Shown: positions 25,528 to 35,337, counted from the first letter of the stretch. The stretch: 64,000 nucleotides of DNA from JACMLD01 sp963705285 (GCA_963705285.1 OY970066.1:3596001-3660000); one strand, 5' to 3'. The notes: a model not told the origin generated them from the letters alone. Made by a program: numbers and translations.

Positions 25528-25999
25528 AATATAATTTTTTTAAAATTGCTCAATTTTTGCCTGCCAGCCAATGGCGAAAACAGGGTAGGCATTGTAAATA
25601 TACTAAAGGATAGCTGGTCAAAATATGCCATGCGTTGGCAGCAATCGGAGATGCCTTTAAACAGACCTGCTTTCTGCCCCTAAATATAAGAGGATTGAAA
25701 AAATAGACAGGCTGTAAACTGTTATGGAAAGATGTGGTGTCATCACACGCAATAAAATTACTAGCAGAAAAATCAGTAATACTACGCAGCTTTTTATTGG
25801 GCCGGTATGTTAGCTTTGCAATACCGCATTGTGCAAAAGAAATAATTGGCATTGAATGTGCATATGAGCGTAATGGAAATAGGGGGGCGTTTATATTAAT
25901 AAGCGTACAATTATTATTGGAACTGGATGGTTGTATTGGTTAGCTGGTTGATTAACGTTTGGCTAACTTCCTTTAACAAGATTTTTAAATTAGTGTTGC
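25528..25999. other. Intergenic region without supported genes
   Basis: This AT-rich stretch follows the start of the NarL-type gene. It has short open frames on both strands (for example 25550-25852 minus), which lack coding character or support. I see no terminator or named repeat here. Confidence 0.4.
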
Positions 26000-26099
26000 G
26001 ATATTTGTATTCACAACAAAAGATAAATAGTAAAAATTTTCTCATAAGCAGTTAGTTTTGGTTATCAGGCCCTGTTTCTACAGGGCCTGTTCTTTTTTT
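26000..26099 (+). ncRNA. Candidate small RNA ending in a strong intrinsic terminator
   Basis: GATATTTG at 26000-26007 matches the -7 consensus TAnnTTTG except at its first base. About 60 bases later a perfect hairpin with a T7 tract (26067-26099) ends the unit. No open frame of useful length lies between, and the nearest plus-strand gene is far upstream with an opposite-strand gene in between. A transcript of about 85 bases from near 26014 is therefore plausible. A -33 TTG at the normal distance is not seen. Confidence 0.4.
26067..26099 (+). terminator. Strong intrinsic terminator
   Basis: AGGCCCTGT (26067-26075), loop TTCT, ACAGGGCCT (26080-26088), then GTTC and seven T. It is a perfect 9-bp GC-rich stem, in an intergenic region that no plus-strand gene explains. 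Confidence 0.9.
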
Positions 26100-26425
26100 A
26101 CATATGCATGGATATGTGTAAAAAAGACTCGCAAATTTTGATCATTATTCCTTTAGAGGATCAGTCGCGGCAGCTTAGCGCCTAGTATTTCAAAGTGCAA
26201 AATGGAATACGTAAAATAAAACCCACCGCATTCGTTAATGGACAGAGATTCGCAGATTATGTTATCATTATTTTAAACTGAGCAATGGGCGCAGATATAG
26301 GCTCCGGGTATTGTTACCAATGGTGCGACTATAGATAGCATCACGGTCTATTCTTACGGTCACGATATGTACTGAATAATTCTGGGAAAATTTTTACCCA
26401 TGTGGACTAAGAAGTTGATACTCGC
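26100..26425. other. Intergenic region without supported genes
   Basis: The stretch between the orphan terminator and the stop of the gene at 26426 has no open frame I can support. A small hairpin TGGG-AAAATTTTTA-CCCA near 26384-26401 could act as a weak end signal for the minus-strand gene at 26426. Confidence 0.35.
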
Positions 26426-26758
26426 TTATTTACCAACGGGCATCGCCAACTTCTGCCTGAACTGCTGAAGCCGATCCTGGGCAAATTGTTTGTTGATTAC
26501 CTGTTGCTCATTGGCAGGTACCTGACTGACAAGGTAGGCGCTAACCCGGTCAAGAAAACGCTGAATGATATAACCGTTTACTTTCTTGTTGCCCAGGGTT
26601 TTTACCGCCACAGCAATATACCTTTCAATAGCAGCGGGAGATGGGGCGTTTATTATCTTATCCAATAACTTTGCAGCAAAAGTTTCAAGCGAATTTTTAT
26701 TGACCGCATGAAACCTTTTACTGACAATAACTGTTGGTATAATTGTTTGCACCGCCAT
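26426..26758 (-). CDS. Small hypothetical helical protein
   Basis: A 110-residue protein from the ATG at 26758 (MAVQTIIPTVIVSKRF). The frame stays open 39 codons further upstream, but that part is Cys/Phe-rich and overlaps the divergent promoter region, so I exclude it. The protein is basic and mostly helical (LETFAAKLLDKIINA, AAIERYIAVAVKTLG, and a Gln-rich C-terminus). I recognise no family. It is divergent from the YtxH gene at 26854, with about 95 bases between starts. Confidence 0.5.
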   Translation of the reverse strand: MAVQTIIPTVIVSKRFHAVNKNSLETFAAKLLDKIINAPSPAAIERYIAVAVKTLGNKKVNGYIIQRFLDRVSAYLVSQVPANEQQVINKQFAQDRLQQFRQKLAMPVGK

Positions 26759-26853
26759 GATTTTAATGGAGTCAATTATCAAACACCAGACCGAGGTACC
26801 AGTAAACCTAATTGGCGCATGATTTGCACATAAGTGTAGAAAAAAAGTACAAT

Positions 26854-27066
26854 ATGAATAAAGTTTTGGTTGCATTAATTGCCGGAATTGCGGTAGGAAT
26901 GCTTATAGCTCCTGAAAAAGGATCGGTAACAAGAAGGAAAATTGCCAGTGGCTTCAATGGACTGGCGGATGAGCTGTCCGATTTAAAGGATAAGTACCTC
27001 CCCAGTGAAGATAAACGGGTTTGGGAACAGGCCTTTGGCGATAAAAAAATGAGCAGCTACGTGTAA
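26854..27066 (+). CDS. YtxH-domain protein (copy 1 of 3 in the window)
   Basis: The 70-residue protein begins with one membrane helix and the YtxH signature: ALIAGIAVGMLIAPEKG followed by the basic RRKIASG. A charged amphipathic tail follows (LSDLKDKYLPSEDKR). I use the ATG at 26854; the longer frame adds 14 unlikely residues. YtxH proteins are small inner-membrane proteins linked to general stress in several phyla, with no defined mechanism. Two more, more similar to each other in placement than in sequence, lie at 31740 and 32132. Confidence 0.78.
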   Translation: MNKVLVALIAGIAVGMLIAPEKGSVTRRKIASGFNGLADELSDLKDKYLPSEDKRVWEQAFGDKKMSSYV

Positions 27067-27284
27067 AACGTTTTAAATAGTGATGCGTGCGGGCAGCCGT
27101 GTTCGGGTACATAGTTATCCGGATACTGCTGCCTGTTTTTATTTGCGGTTGCAGTAGTGCTTTTAACATTATTTTTGGGAGGGCAGCATAAAAAAATCAC
27201 CCCTTTGTGGTAGCAATACCGCCTGAAAGAATGCGAGTTTTGTGGCGCAAAAAAACATGTAACTTATCCTTTTAAAAAAAATGT

Positions 27285-28094
27285 ATGAATCCTAACAAAG
27301 TATTATGGGAGAAAGGCGATTTTACCCGCATTGCTGAAACCATCCGCCAGAGTGGCGAATCACTGGTAGCCAAACTGGGTATTACCAAAGGTATGGATGT
27401 GCTTGACCTTGGTTGTGGCGATGGCACCACCGCATTGCCTGCAGCAAAGGCCGGTGCAAATGTTAGAGGCGTAGACATTGCAGCAAACCTGGTGGCAGCA
27501 GGTAATGAACGGGCAAAAAAAGCGGGCTTGTCAAAGTGCACATTCCAGGAAGGGGATGCCGCTAATCTTGAAAATGTAGAAGACCAAAGTGCCGACCTAG
27601 TGGTAACTATCTTCGGCGCCATGTTTGCCCCAAAGCCATTTGATGTGGCAAAAGAAATGGTGCGTGTTACCCGCAAAGGCGGCCGTATTGTCATGGGCAA
27701 CTGGATACCCGGCGATCCAACACTGGTTGCACAAATCTTAAAAATCAGCGCAGCCTACACGCCGGCACCGCCGGAAGGTTTTATCAGCCCGATGCTTTGG
27801 GGAGTAGAAAGCAATGTAACGGAACGCTTTGAACAGGCCGGTATACCCAAAGAAAATATTTCATTCAGCAGGGAGACGGTGGAGTTTAAAGCCCCGTACA
27901 GTCCGTCTGAATTTGTAACTACTTTCAAAACTTATTACGGTCCCATGATGAATGCTTTTGAAGCAGCAGAAAAAAATGGCAAGGCCGGCCAGTTGCAACA
28001 AGAACTGGAAACATTGTTTGTTAGCCAAAATAAAAGTGCCAACGGAACCACCAATATACCGGCTACTTTCTTAAAGGTAACAGTAAACCGGTAA
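27285..28094 (+). CDS. Class I SAM-dependent methyltransferase
   Basis: This 269-residue methyltransferase has the standard Rossmann motifs: motif I VLDLGCGDGTTALP (about 40-53), the acidic end of strand 2 in GVDIAANLV, EGDAANLENV for the adenine contact, and DLVVTIFGAMFAPKP for motif IV. The start MNPNKVLWEKGDFTRIA is typical of UbiE/COQ5-like small-molecule methyltransferases of Bacteroidota. The C-terminal third is helical and probably decides the substrate. It is monocistronic, and no neighbour suggests a pathway. Confidence 0.9.
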   Translation: MNPNKVLWEKGDFTRIAETIRQSGESLVAKLGITKGMDVLDLGCGDGTTALPAAKAGANVRGVDIAANLVAAGNERAKKAGLSKCTFQEGDAANLENVEDQSADLVVTIFGAMFAPKPFDVAKEMVRVTRKGGRIVMGNWIPGDPTLVAQILKISAAYTPAPPEGFISPMLWGVESNVTERFEQAGIPKENISFSRETVEFKAPYSPSEFVTTFKTYYGPMMNAFEAAEKNGKAGQLQQELETLFVSQNKSANGTTNIPATFLKVTVNR

Positions 28095-28377
28095 TACCAT
28101 TTACCACAATACAATACTGCAAGCGTAGAATGATAGTTGAAGGGAACGTAAACTGCACAAGCTTGCATTGGCCATTTCAAATTCCTGCATTGATGGAACG
28201 TAACGGGTGTTCTGTTGATGCGGGAATTCGCTTGTATGGCGGTGCCAATTTTCATTACATAAAAAAATAAATGCCCGATTTGAGATAAAGAATAATTTAG
28301 CGATGCAGTCAGCAACAAGCCATAGCTTACAAATGGACTGCCGGCACCGTATTGATTAATTATTTATTTACCCACTA

Positions 28378-30954
28378 ATGAAGCATTTATTATACGCCAG
28401 TGTTATTGTAATAGTTACGGCCATAACAGCGCGCGCGCAGCCTCCTGTGCAATTGCAATGCGGGTATCTTTTTAATCCGATAGGTATTGACGATATGCAA
28501 CCACGCCTTGCATGGCGGGGCGTAGCACAAAGTGCTCATCACATACTGGTAGCCAAAGACACCGCATTCAGCCAGCTTGTATGGAACACTACCGTAAATG
28601 GTGGAGCCAACCGTATTATTTATAATGGTAAAAAGCTGGAACCGTTTACGCGGTATTACTGGAAAGTAATTGCATTGGATAAACAGCGCAAGCCATCCAC
28701 TTCTGCTACTGCTTTTTTTGAAACGGGCATGATGGAATCAAAGAACTGGAAAGGCGCGTGGATACAAGATACACGCAATGTTGATTTGAAGCCGGCACCT
28801 TATTTCAGAAAAAGTTTCTCCACTGCCAGAAAAATAGTAGCTGCCAGGGCATACATTGCTGCAGCAGGTTTGTATGAGCTCTCCATTAACGGAGAACGCA
28901 TTGGCGATCATTATCTTGACCCGATGTATACGCGGTTCGACAGGCGCATCCTGTATCTTACTTACGATGTTACCGCGCAAATACGGCAGGGAGAAAATGC
29001 CATTGGCGTACTGCTCGGCAACGGCTGGTATAATCACCAGTCAACCGCAGTATGGTATTTTGATAAAGCACCCTGGCGCAACCGGCCATCGTTTTGTATG
29101 GATCTGCGCATTACTTATGCAGACGGCAGCGTGGAAACCGTATCAACCGGCAAAGACTGGAAAACAGTCTTATCGCCGGTTATTTTCAACAGCATCTATA
29201 CGGCCGAACACTACGATGCCAACAAGGAAATTGCCGGCTGGAACAAGGCCGGGTTTATCGACACTGCCTGGAAAGAAATCAGCTTTGTGCACGCACCGGC
29301 AGAGAAAATTATTGCGCAAAGCCTGCATCCCATTCGCTTAACAGATACATTGCCCGCCTTGCCTGCCCTGGCTGTGTATGGCGATACAGGCGCACTTTAC
29401 AAGTTTGAAAAAAATATGTCGGGCATCACCTCCGTTACCGTACAGGGAAAAAAGGGTACCGTTGTGCGGGTAAAACATGGCGAACGTTTGTATAAAAACG
29501 GGCGGTTGGATATGTCGAATATTGATGTGCATTACCGGCCCACAGATAACACCGATCCTTTTCAAACAGATATTTATATTTTGAAAGGGGGCGCGCCTGA
29601 AACATTCATGCCTCATTTTAATTACAAGGGTTTTCAATTTGTGGAAATACTGGCCAGTCAACCCGTGGCCATCACCAATGTAACTGCTTATTTCATGCAC
29701 AGCGATGTGCCGCCGGTAGGCAACATTACGTCGTCCAACGAAGTGATCAATTCAATATGGGCCATTACCAACCAGTCGTATTTATCCAACTTGTTTGGTT
29801 ACCCTACCGATTGTCCGCAACGGGAAAAAAATGGCTGGACGGGCGATGCACAAACAATCATTGAAACCGGCCTGTATAATTTTGATGCCATTACAGTGTA
29901 TGAAAAATGGATGGCCGACCACCGCGATGAACAACAGCCCAATGGCGTACTGCCGTCTATTATACCCACCAGCGGCTGGGGTTATGAATGGGGCAACGGG
30001 CCCGACTGGACGTCTACTATTGCCATGATACCCTGGAACCTGTATTTGTTTTACGGCGATTCAACATCATTGTTTGATTGTTATGAAAATATCAAACGCT
30101 ACGTAGACCATATTGATGGCTTGTATCCATCTGGCCTTTGTACATGGGGCCTGGGCGATTGGATACCAATAAAATCAAAATCGCCGGTAGAACTTACTTC
30201 TACCTGTTATTACTATGCAGATGTATCTATTCTTGCCAAAGCAGCCAAGCTGTTTGGTAAGGCCGATGATCATAAAAAGTATACTGCCGTGGCAGAAAAA
30301 GTAAAAGCAGCCTTCAATAAAAAATATTTTAAGCAAAGCCAATTTATATACAACAACGGCCTGCAGACAGAATTATCGGTGGCATTGTATTGGGGATTGG
30401 TACCGGATCAATTTAAAGCTAAAGTAGCTGCGAGCCTTGCAAAACGTGTACTTTCAGATTCTACCAAACTGGATGTGGGCTTGCTGGGTACGAAAGCGAT
30501 ACTCACCGCCCTGAGCGACAATGGCTATCCTGATATTGCCTTTAAACTGGCCACTGCAACTGAGTTCCCTTCGTGGGGGTTCTGGGTTAAGAACGGCCTC
30601 ACTGCATTACCCGAGAACTGGCCGCTGGATGCCGGCAGCGATATCTCCATGAACCATGTTATGTTTGGAGAAATCAGTGCATGGTTTTATAAAGCACTTG
30701 GAGGCATCAGGCCAGACCCTGCACAACCTGGTTTTAAAAACATACTATTACGCCCTCATTTTGCCGCGGGGCTGGATAGCTTCACCGCAACGCATACCGG
30801 TCCGTATGGTGAAATTGTATCATCGTGGAAACGTACCGGCAGGCAGATCAAATATACCGTTACCATTCCGCCCAATTCAACCGCCACAATGGTTGTAGGC
30901 GCTACTACCCGGCAGTTGCAACAGGGTAGTCATACATTTACGCTGACTGATTGA
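28378..30954 (+). CDS. Exported alpha-L-rhamnosidase (GH78)
   Basis: The 858-residue enzyme has a signal peptide (cleavage near ARA-QPP) and the four GH78 parts: an N-terminal fibronectin-like region with PRLAWR, a carbohydrate-binding jelly roll (about 130-290, with YELSINGERIGDHYLDP), a second beta domain, the (alpha/alpha)6 catalytic barrel (about 450-770) and a C-terminal beta domain. The catalytic block is intact: Asp478 in YPTDCPQRE, Glu483 and Asp490 in GWTGDAQ. It removes terminal L-rhamnose from pectin, plant glycosides or surface glycans in the periplasm or outside. There is no SusC/SusD pair here. It stands alone, 280 bases from the previous gene. Confidence 0.95.
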   Translation: MKHLLYASVIVIVTAITARAQPPVQLQCGYLFNPIGIDDMQPRLAWRGVAQSAHHILVAKDTAFSQLVWNTTVNGGANRIIYNGKKLEPFTRYYWKVIALDKQRKPSTSATAFFETGMMESKNWKGAWIQDTRNVDLKPAPYFRKSFSTARKIVAARAYIAAAGLYELSINGERIGDHYLDPMYTRFDRRILYLTYDVTAQIRQGENAIGVLLGNGWYNHQSTAVWYFDKAPWRNRPSFCMDLRITYADGSVETVSTGKDWKTVLSPVIFNSIYTAEHYDANKEIAGWNKAGFIDTAWKEISFVHAPAEKIIAQSLHPIRLTDTLPALPALAVYGDTGALYKFEKNMSGITSVTVQGKKGTVVRVKHGERLYKNGRLDMSNIDVHYRPTDNTDPFQTDIYILKGGAPETFMPHFNYKGFQFVEILASQPVAITNVTAYFMHSDVPPVGNITSSNEVINSIWAITNQSYLSNLFGYPTDCPQREKNGWTGDAQTIIETGLYNFDAITVYEKWMADHRDEQQPNGVLPSIIPTSGWGYEWGNGPDWTSTIAMIPWNLYLFYGDSTSLFDCYENIKRYVDHIDGLYPSGLCTWGLGDWIPIKSKSPVELTSTCYYYADVSILAKAAKLFGKADDHKKYTAVAEKVKAAFNKKYFKQSQFIYNNGLQTELSVALYWGLVPDQFKAKVAASLAKRVLSDSTKLDVGLLGTKAILTALSDNGYPDIAFKLATATEFPSWGFWVKNGLTALPENWPLDAGSDISMNHVMFGEISAWFYKALGGIRPDPAQPGFKNILLRPHFAAGLDSFTATHTGPYGEIVSSWKRTGRQIKYTVTIPPNSTATMVVGATTRQLQQGSHTFTLTD

Positions 30955-31739
30955 TTTTATACAGAATGAAAAGGGAATAAGTTGGCCCAATCGATAGCCC
31001 AAAAAATGGAAATGAACTTCCAGAAAAAGTTACCTCCTGCTAAAAAGAATTTTTCAGCAGGAGGGTACGGTAGATTGCGTGGTTTTCAAAAGATAATTGG
31101 ACCGGCTTTTCAAGAATACCTGGTCTTTCTTCAGGATAAAGCTTACCTAAGGTAATCGGATTTTAAAAACGGGCTGTTGCAAGGCATTGGATTTTTCAAC
31201 ACGATAAGGATATATTGATTGGTTATTGATATAAAAATACAGCTTGCAGGCGCTGTCTGCAATAGGAGTTTAACCTTACATTGACTATTCGGAAATTACT
31301 ATCTGTGCCTGTGGAAATGGCTAAAAACACGCAATTTCTACATGATCGTGTGCACCATAAAGGGAGTATTTAGTTAATAACAGTCAGGCATATGCGCAGT
31401 TTAACTTCGGCGGCGCGATAGATAGCGCGTGGATACCCGAGGTTGTAAAATTCAGTCTGATAGAAGAACAGGAGCTCAACCTTCGGCATCTGTTCCCGGC
31501 TGCCCCACCAACCAGGCAAACGAAGTCTGCAACAGTCTGCCTTTGTAACTGCAGAACCAGACTTAGGTTATTCACTGTAAGAATACCCAAATCCCAATAA
31601 CCAAGACTAGTGTTTTTTACGGCAGCGAAGCTAAAGCCTGTTATACACCCGCATTTCTCCAGGCACTGCCCAAAAAATTCCACGCCCGATCAGGTTTATT
31701 TGTGGCACGAATTTGAGTGTATTATTGTAAACATCAATT
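30955..31739. other. 785-base intergenic region with a hairpin and a possible gene remnant
   Basis: An imperfect hairpin, CCTCCTGCT (31033-31041) with AGCAGGAGG (31056-31064), stands about 80 bases after the rhamnosidase stop and may end its transcript, though it lacks a T-tract. A plus-strand frame open from about 31357 to 31600 has protein-like content early on (QAYAQFNFGGAID) but no start codon, so it could be a gene fragment. The 99-codon frame on the other strand (31384-31683) has no support. Confidence 0.4.
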
Positions 31740-31988
31740 ATGGCAAACACAAAAATCATTCTTGGATTCATTGCAGGTGCAGCATTGGGTGCTATTGCAG
31801 GTATACTGATAGCCCCTGAAAAAGGAGCAGATACGAGGCAGAAAATCATCGATAAATCGGGCGACCTGAAAGATTTGGTAAAAGACAGTGTGCTGGGTTT
31901 TCTCGATAAATTACAAAAAGGTGTTGATGAAGAAGTCAACCAGCAGGACGTGCACTCCGTTCCAAAAATGAACAGTGATATCATTTAA
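31740..31988 (+). CDS. YtxH-domain protein (copy 2 of 3)
   Basis: An 82-residue protein with the clearest YtxH pattern of the three: GFIAGAALGAIAGILIAPEKGADTRQK is a membrane helix with a small-residue face, then the basic turn. The tail is an amphipathic helix of Asp/Lys/Val character (LKDLVKDSVLGFLDKLQKG). It is followed on the same strand, 143 bases later, by another YtxH gene. It probably sits in the inner membrane with a cytoplasmic tail; no specific function is known. Confidence 0.85.
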   Translation: MANTKIILGFIAGAALGAIAGILIAPEKGADTRQKIIDKSGDLKDLVKDSVLGFLDKLQKGVDEEVNQQDVHSVPKMNSDII

Positions 31989-32131
31989 CAATCGTAGCAG
32001 TAGGTAGACATGCGCCCGTGTGTACGAATCAGGAATTCGCTGTTTGAAATGCTGTCAGTGTTTATGTACGCAGATACTGTATTATAATAATCATTATCAC
32101 CTTTTACAAGATTCGATTAAATACTATTTAT

Positions 32132-32329
32132 ATGAAAAAATCTCAGATTGCTTTTATCGCCGGCGTAGCTGCAGGAATTTTATTAGCACCCACCACGGGT
32201 GCAGCCAGCAGGGCAAAATTGTCGGGCGTTTGCAATGACTTGTTAAACCGGTTGCTGGGCAGAAAGAAAACCAATATGTATCAAAATGCACTGGATACTA
32301 TTGGTGAACATATTGGCGCACAAAAGTAG
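32132..32329 (+). CDS. YtxH-like small protein (copy 3 of 3)
   Basis: The 65-residue protein reads MKKSQIAFIAGVAAGILLAPTTGAASR, the membrane-helix plus turn of the YtxH family, with a Thr-Thr-Gly in place of the more usual Glu-Lys-Gly. The tail has a Cys and a basic Gly-Arg-Lys-Lys patch. It converges with the AsmA-like gene at 32394. It was probably duplicated from or with the gene at 31740, although the tails have diverged completely. Confidence 0.75.
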   Translation: MKKSQIAFIAGVAAGILLAPTTGAASRAKLSGVCNDLLNRLLGRKKTNMYQNALDTIGEHIGAQK

Positions 32330-32393
32330 ATTGTAGCGCTTCTAATTGAAAACCGTGCTTTATTGCAAGCATGACCTTGTTTGCATCTTAAGC

Positions 32394-34850
32394 TTAGGTT
32401 TTCAATTTCTTTTTCATGGTCAACTTTACTTTTACTTTTCCCTCTTCATCATTCACCGCACGCAGCCAGATACTTGCCCCGGTCTTGGCCTTGACGCCCT
32501 TATTAACTGGGCTTTCATCTTTTTCAAAACTGTTATCATTCAGGTTGCTAAAAGGCACTTGTATCAGTAAGTCTGTATTTTTCTTGGCAAGTCCATAATT
32601 GCCTTCCAGAAACAAACGGAACGCGCTGCTCTGAACTTCCATACGGTTAACTATTATCTGATCGCCATTGATGGTCATTTTGTCTTTAAGTTCCGCAAAC
32701 CGTACATTGCGCAAATCCCTGTTTTTAAACACAAAAGATTTCAGCCGGTTAAGCGGTTCATAATTTTGCAATGCACCCTGCTGCAGTGAAAAATCAATAT
32801 CGCCTTTGAGGCTGGACGCTATAATATGCCCCATACCATTGATACCCGCCTGCAGCCTGGCGGTGGTTGAAAATCTGCCGCTAAGTACTCGGTGGGTAAC
32901 AGCTTCCTGGCCAAAATTGTCAAATGCATACAATAGCTGGCTTACATCGGTATTGGCAACCTGTATATTGAAGATGGCGGAATGGTTATTATTTGAGGCA
33001 GGCAATACCTTACCATTACATGCAATAGTACCCCCTGCAATGTTCAATATTATTTTTTCCAATTCCCAGTGATGCGGTTCAAAACGCACCACTGCATCCA
33101 ATTTAGATGCCTGTAGGTTGCCTCTTTTAATAGCTGCGGCTTTTACATGCACGCCAATGCTGCTGTTATCAAGCATGGCATCAATACTACGGGCCGTAGC
33201 TGCAAAACTACCGGTTGCTTTTTTTGAAGTGGTTCTTTGCTTTTTCTGCGCAAACAAACTGGTAAAGTCATCCATGTTGATGAAAGGAGCGCGTACAAAA
33301 CAGTCAAAAGAGGCCACTTCAGAAGTTCCATTTTCAATTGACTTATGCTTGATGTTGGTGCCTGACAAGTCTACCTCAAACTGGTTACCGCCGTAACGGC
33401 AATTGAAGTTTTTCATGCGGATGCTATCTTCCAGCAGCAAGAGTGTTCCGTTGCATTGCGTGAAATTAAACCCACGGGGTGTATAGTTAACCGTGCCGTC
33501 TTTAATCGCCATGCTGCCCTGCACATATTGCAGCATTGATTTATCTTGTACAATCGGCCCATCATACAGCAAATCAAATTGTGCAACACCGCCAGTAAAT
33601 GCAATGTCCTGCATGCCCAGTTTATTGTCAAGATCCTCCAACTTGCACTGGCTTATAACGTGTACACGTAACCGCGCAGTATCCAGGTTGGTAATGCTGG
33701 CACTGTCTGCTGTAAATACCACACCGCCCCATTCTGCACTGATGCCATTAAAGCTGATGCGTGAATTGCTGTCTGCATAGCCGGCATTGCCATTTACATG
33801 GTTGGTAAATCCGCCTGCAAAACTGCAATGATCAAAACTGCCTGCTTCAGTAATGAGCTGGTTATTGCTAGTTTGCCATTGAATCTCTACAGAGGGTTCG
33901 TGGGCGGGTAGCAATGAGCCCGCAATCATGCCGCTGGCATCAAGCGGTTCCACCACGTCTACCAGCGACAGTTTTTCGCGGATGCGCGCTGTTACCACCT
34001 GCTTTGCCAGGGTATAGGGAATCTTTTTTGCGCTAAACTGTATTTGAAACTGCGGATTCTCTTTTTCCAATGAAAATTGACCGGTAAGCACGAATGGCCG
34101 GTTGCCGATAGCTACTTTTGCTTCAGAAAACGAAATTGTTTTTGCCTGTGCGTTAAAATATAGTTCCCACTTGCCATTAATGGTTTGTGCTTCAAGGTAT
34201 GCGCCACGTGCCAGGTTAAAGCCCAGCCCTTTCTTCATAGTAATTTTCTCATTGAGTACAATGTGCTGCAGGCTGTCTGTAGCATTAATGCGCGCCTGCG
34301 CCGATTCAATTATAAATGAAATTTCTTTTTGCTTGACACGGTTTTCAATGATCAGCGTAAAGTTTTTCATTTTCACTTCAGCAATGGAAAGAGTGGTGGT
34401 AGCCGGTTGCGATTGGGCAGTAACAGTGTCTTTCCTGATGAAATGATTTGAATATCCGTTGCTGTCTGTCACCAAATGCAGGGTGCCATTTACAAGCTCC
34501 ACGTTGTTTACTGCTGTTCTGCCCATAATTAATTGAAAAAGGCTGAATGAAGTGGACACGGTTTGCAGTGTTAATACGGGCTGGTGGTAAACGCTGTCTG
34601 CAATAGACACTTTATTTAGCCGGAAATCAATGGAAGGAAAACTCGTCCAAACACTGGCGTTCATAGAACCGATAGTAACGGTGCCACGTATACGCGTATT
34701 TGCCTGTGCAGTGATATAGCTGATGATGCGTTGTTGCTGGTTATTGATATAGATTCCCGCCACTAAAAGGAGCAGTAAGTAAAGGCCGGCTATAGACAAC
34801 AGTAACCATCCGGTAATTTTTATCAGTTTTCTTGTGAACATCATAAGCAC
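32394..34850 (-). CDS. AsmA-like protein, inner-membrane anchored
   Basis: The 818-residue protein has one N-terminal membrane helix (about 12-35) and a very long periplasmic beta-rich region. Its opening after the helix and the C-terminal region (FSLQQGALQNYEPLNRLKSF, then a DLRNVRFAELKDKMTINGDQ-type block) are features of AsmA/AsmA_2 domains. Such proteins form grooves that bridge the periplasm and are linked to lipid transport to the outer membrane and to envelope integrity. I start it at 34850 (MLMMFTRKLIKI); the Met at codon 4 is equally possible. A 34-residue membrane peptide may be encoded 45 bases upstream on the same strand. Confidence 0.85.
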   Translation of the reverse strand: MLMMFTRKLIKITGWLLLSIAGLYLLLLLVAGIYINNQQQRIISYITAQANTRIRGTVTIGSMNASVWTSFPSIDFRLNKVSIADSVYHQPVLTLQTVSTSFSLFQLIMGRTAVNNVELVNGTLHLVTDSNGYSNHFIRKDTVTAQSQPATTTLSIAEVKMKNFTLIIENRVKQKEISFIIESAQARINATDSLQHIVLNEKITMKKGLGFNLARGAYLEAQTINGKWELYFNAQAKTISFSEAKVAIGNRPFVLTGQFSLEKENPQFQIQFSAKKIPYTLAKQVVTARIREKLSLVDVVEPLDASGMIAGSLLPAHEPSVEIQWQTSNNQLITEAGSFDHCSFAGGFTNHVNGNAGYADSNSRISFNGISAEWGGVVFTADSASITNLDTARLRVHVISQCKLEDLDNKLGMQDIAFTGGVAQFDLLYDGPIVQDKSMLQYVQGSMAIKDGTVNYTPRGFNFTQCNGTLLLLEDSIRMKNFNCRYGGNQFEVDLSGTNIKHKSIENGTSEVASFDCFVRAPFINMDDFTSLFAQKKQRTTSKKATGSFAATARSIDAMLDNSSIGVHVKAAAIKRGNLQASKLDAVVRFEPHHWELEKIILNIAGGTIACNGKVLPASNNNHSAIFNIQVANTDVSQLLYAFDNFGQEAVTHRVLSGRFSTTARLQAGINGMGHIIASSLKGDIDFSLQQGALQNYEPLNRLKSFVFKNRDLRNVRFAELKDKMTINGDQIIVNRMEVQSSAFRLFLEGNYGLAKKNTDLLIQVPFSNLNDNSFEKDESPVNKGVKAKTGASIWLRAVNDEEGKVKVKLTMKKKLKT

Positions 34851-34895
34851 AGATTATGCACTGTTATTACCAGTATTTGCCACTTTTGCGGTGTT

Positions 34896-35000
34896 TTATG
34901 CAAGGCCGCTCAGCAAAAAAAGTGTACCGTACAAGGCAATCAGTAAAGCCAGGTACACGGTAAATATGGTGGTCTTGCGTTGGTGTGGGGCAGTTTTCAT
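34896..35000 (-). CDS. 34-residue single-span membrane peptide (too short for usual gene calls)
   Basis: The frame ATG 35000 to TAA 34896 encodes a peptide with a basic N-terminus (MKTAPHQRKTT) and one hydrophobic helix (IFTVYLALLIALYGTLFLLSGLA). That layout, positive inside then a single helix ending near the C-terminus, is typical of small membrane proteins. It lies 45 bases upstream of the AsmA-like start, on the same strand, so it could be in its leader. Evidence is limited to composition and position. Confidence 0.4.
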   Translation of the reverse strand: MKTAPHQRKTTIFTVYLALLIALYGTLFLLSGLA

Positions 35001-35337
35001 TGTAGAACGATATTTCGGGTATACATTTCAAAAGCTGTACCGGATTACTGGCAGGCCGATCATTTGTCCCAGTTCCCAGATTTTTGCAAAAACGGGTAAT
35101 AATTTACCAATTCAGGAAACTTTTTTGGTTCGCAGATGCTAAACCGTCAAACTTGCGAACTTTGAGTGGAAAATGGCGAGTGGAAAATGGCGAGAAGGCG
35201 TTCGCTACATTTAATGCTACTTCCCCGTGTTAATGTATTGACAAACGCGCTTGGTTACTACTGACCAGTCATTTTTTTGCCGGTTAAAGTTCCAAAAGAG
35301 TGAATAAAACGATATTATAACACCTAAAACAATCACC
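35001..35337. other. Intergenic region with a tandem 14-bp repeat
   Basis: The word GAGTGGAAAATGGC occurs twice in tandem at 35164-35191. The rest is unremarkable. No promoter element with both boxes is visible ahead of the hydrolase gene at 35338. Confidence 0.4.

Noticed and set aside
31384..31683. 99-codon minus-strand frame
   Set aside because: No start context, no recognisable pattern, and the plus strand of the same DNA looks more protein-like though it lacks a start codon.
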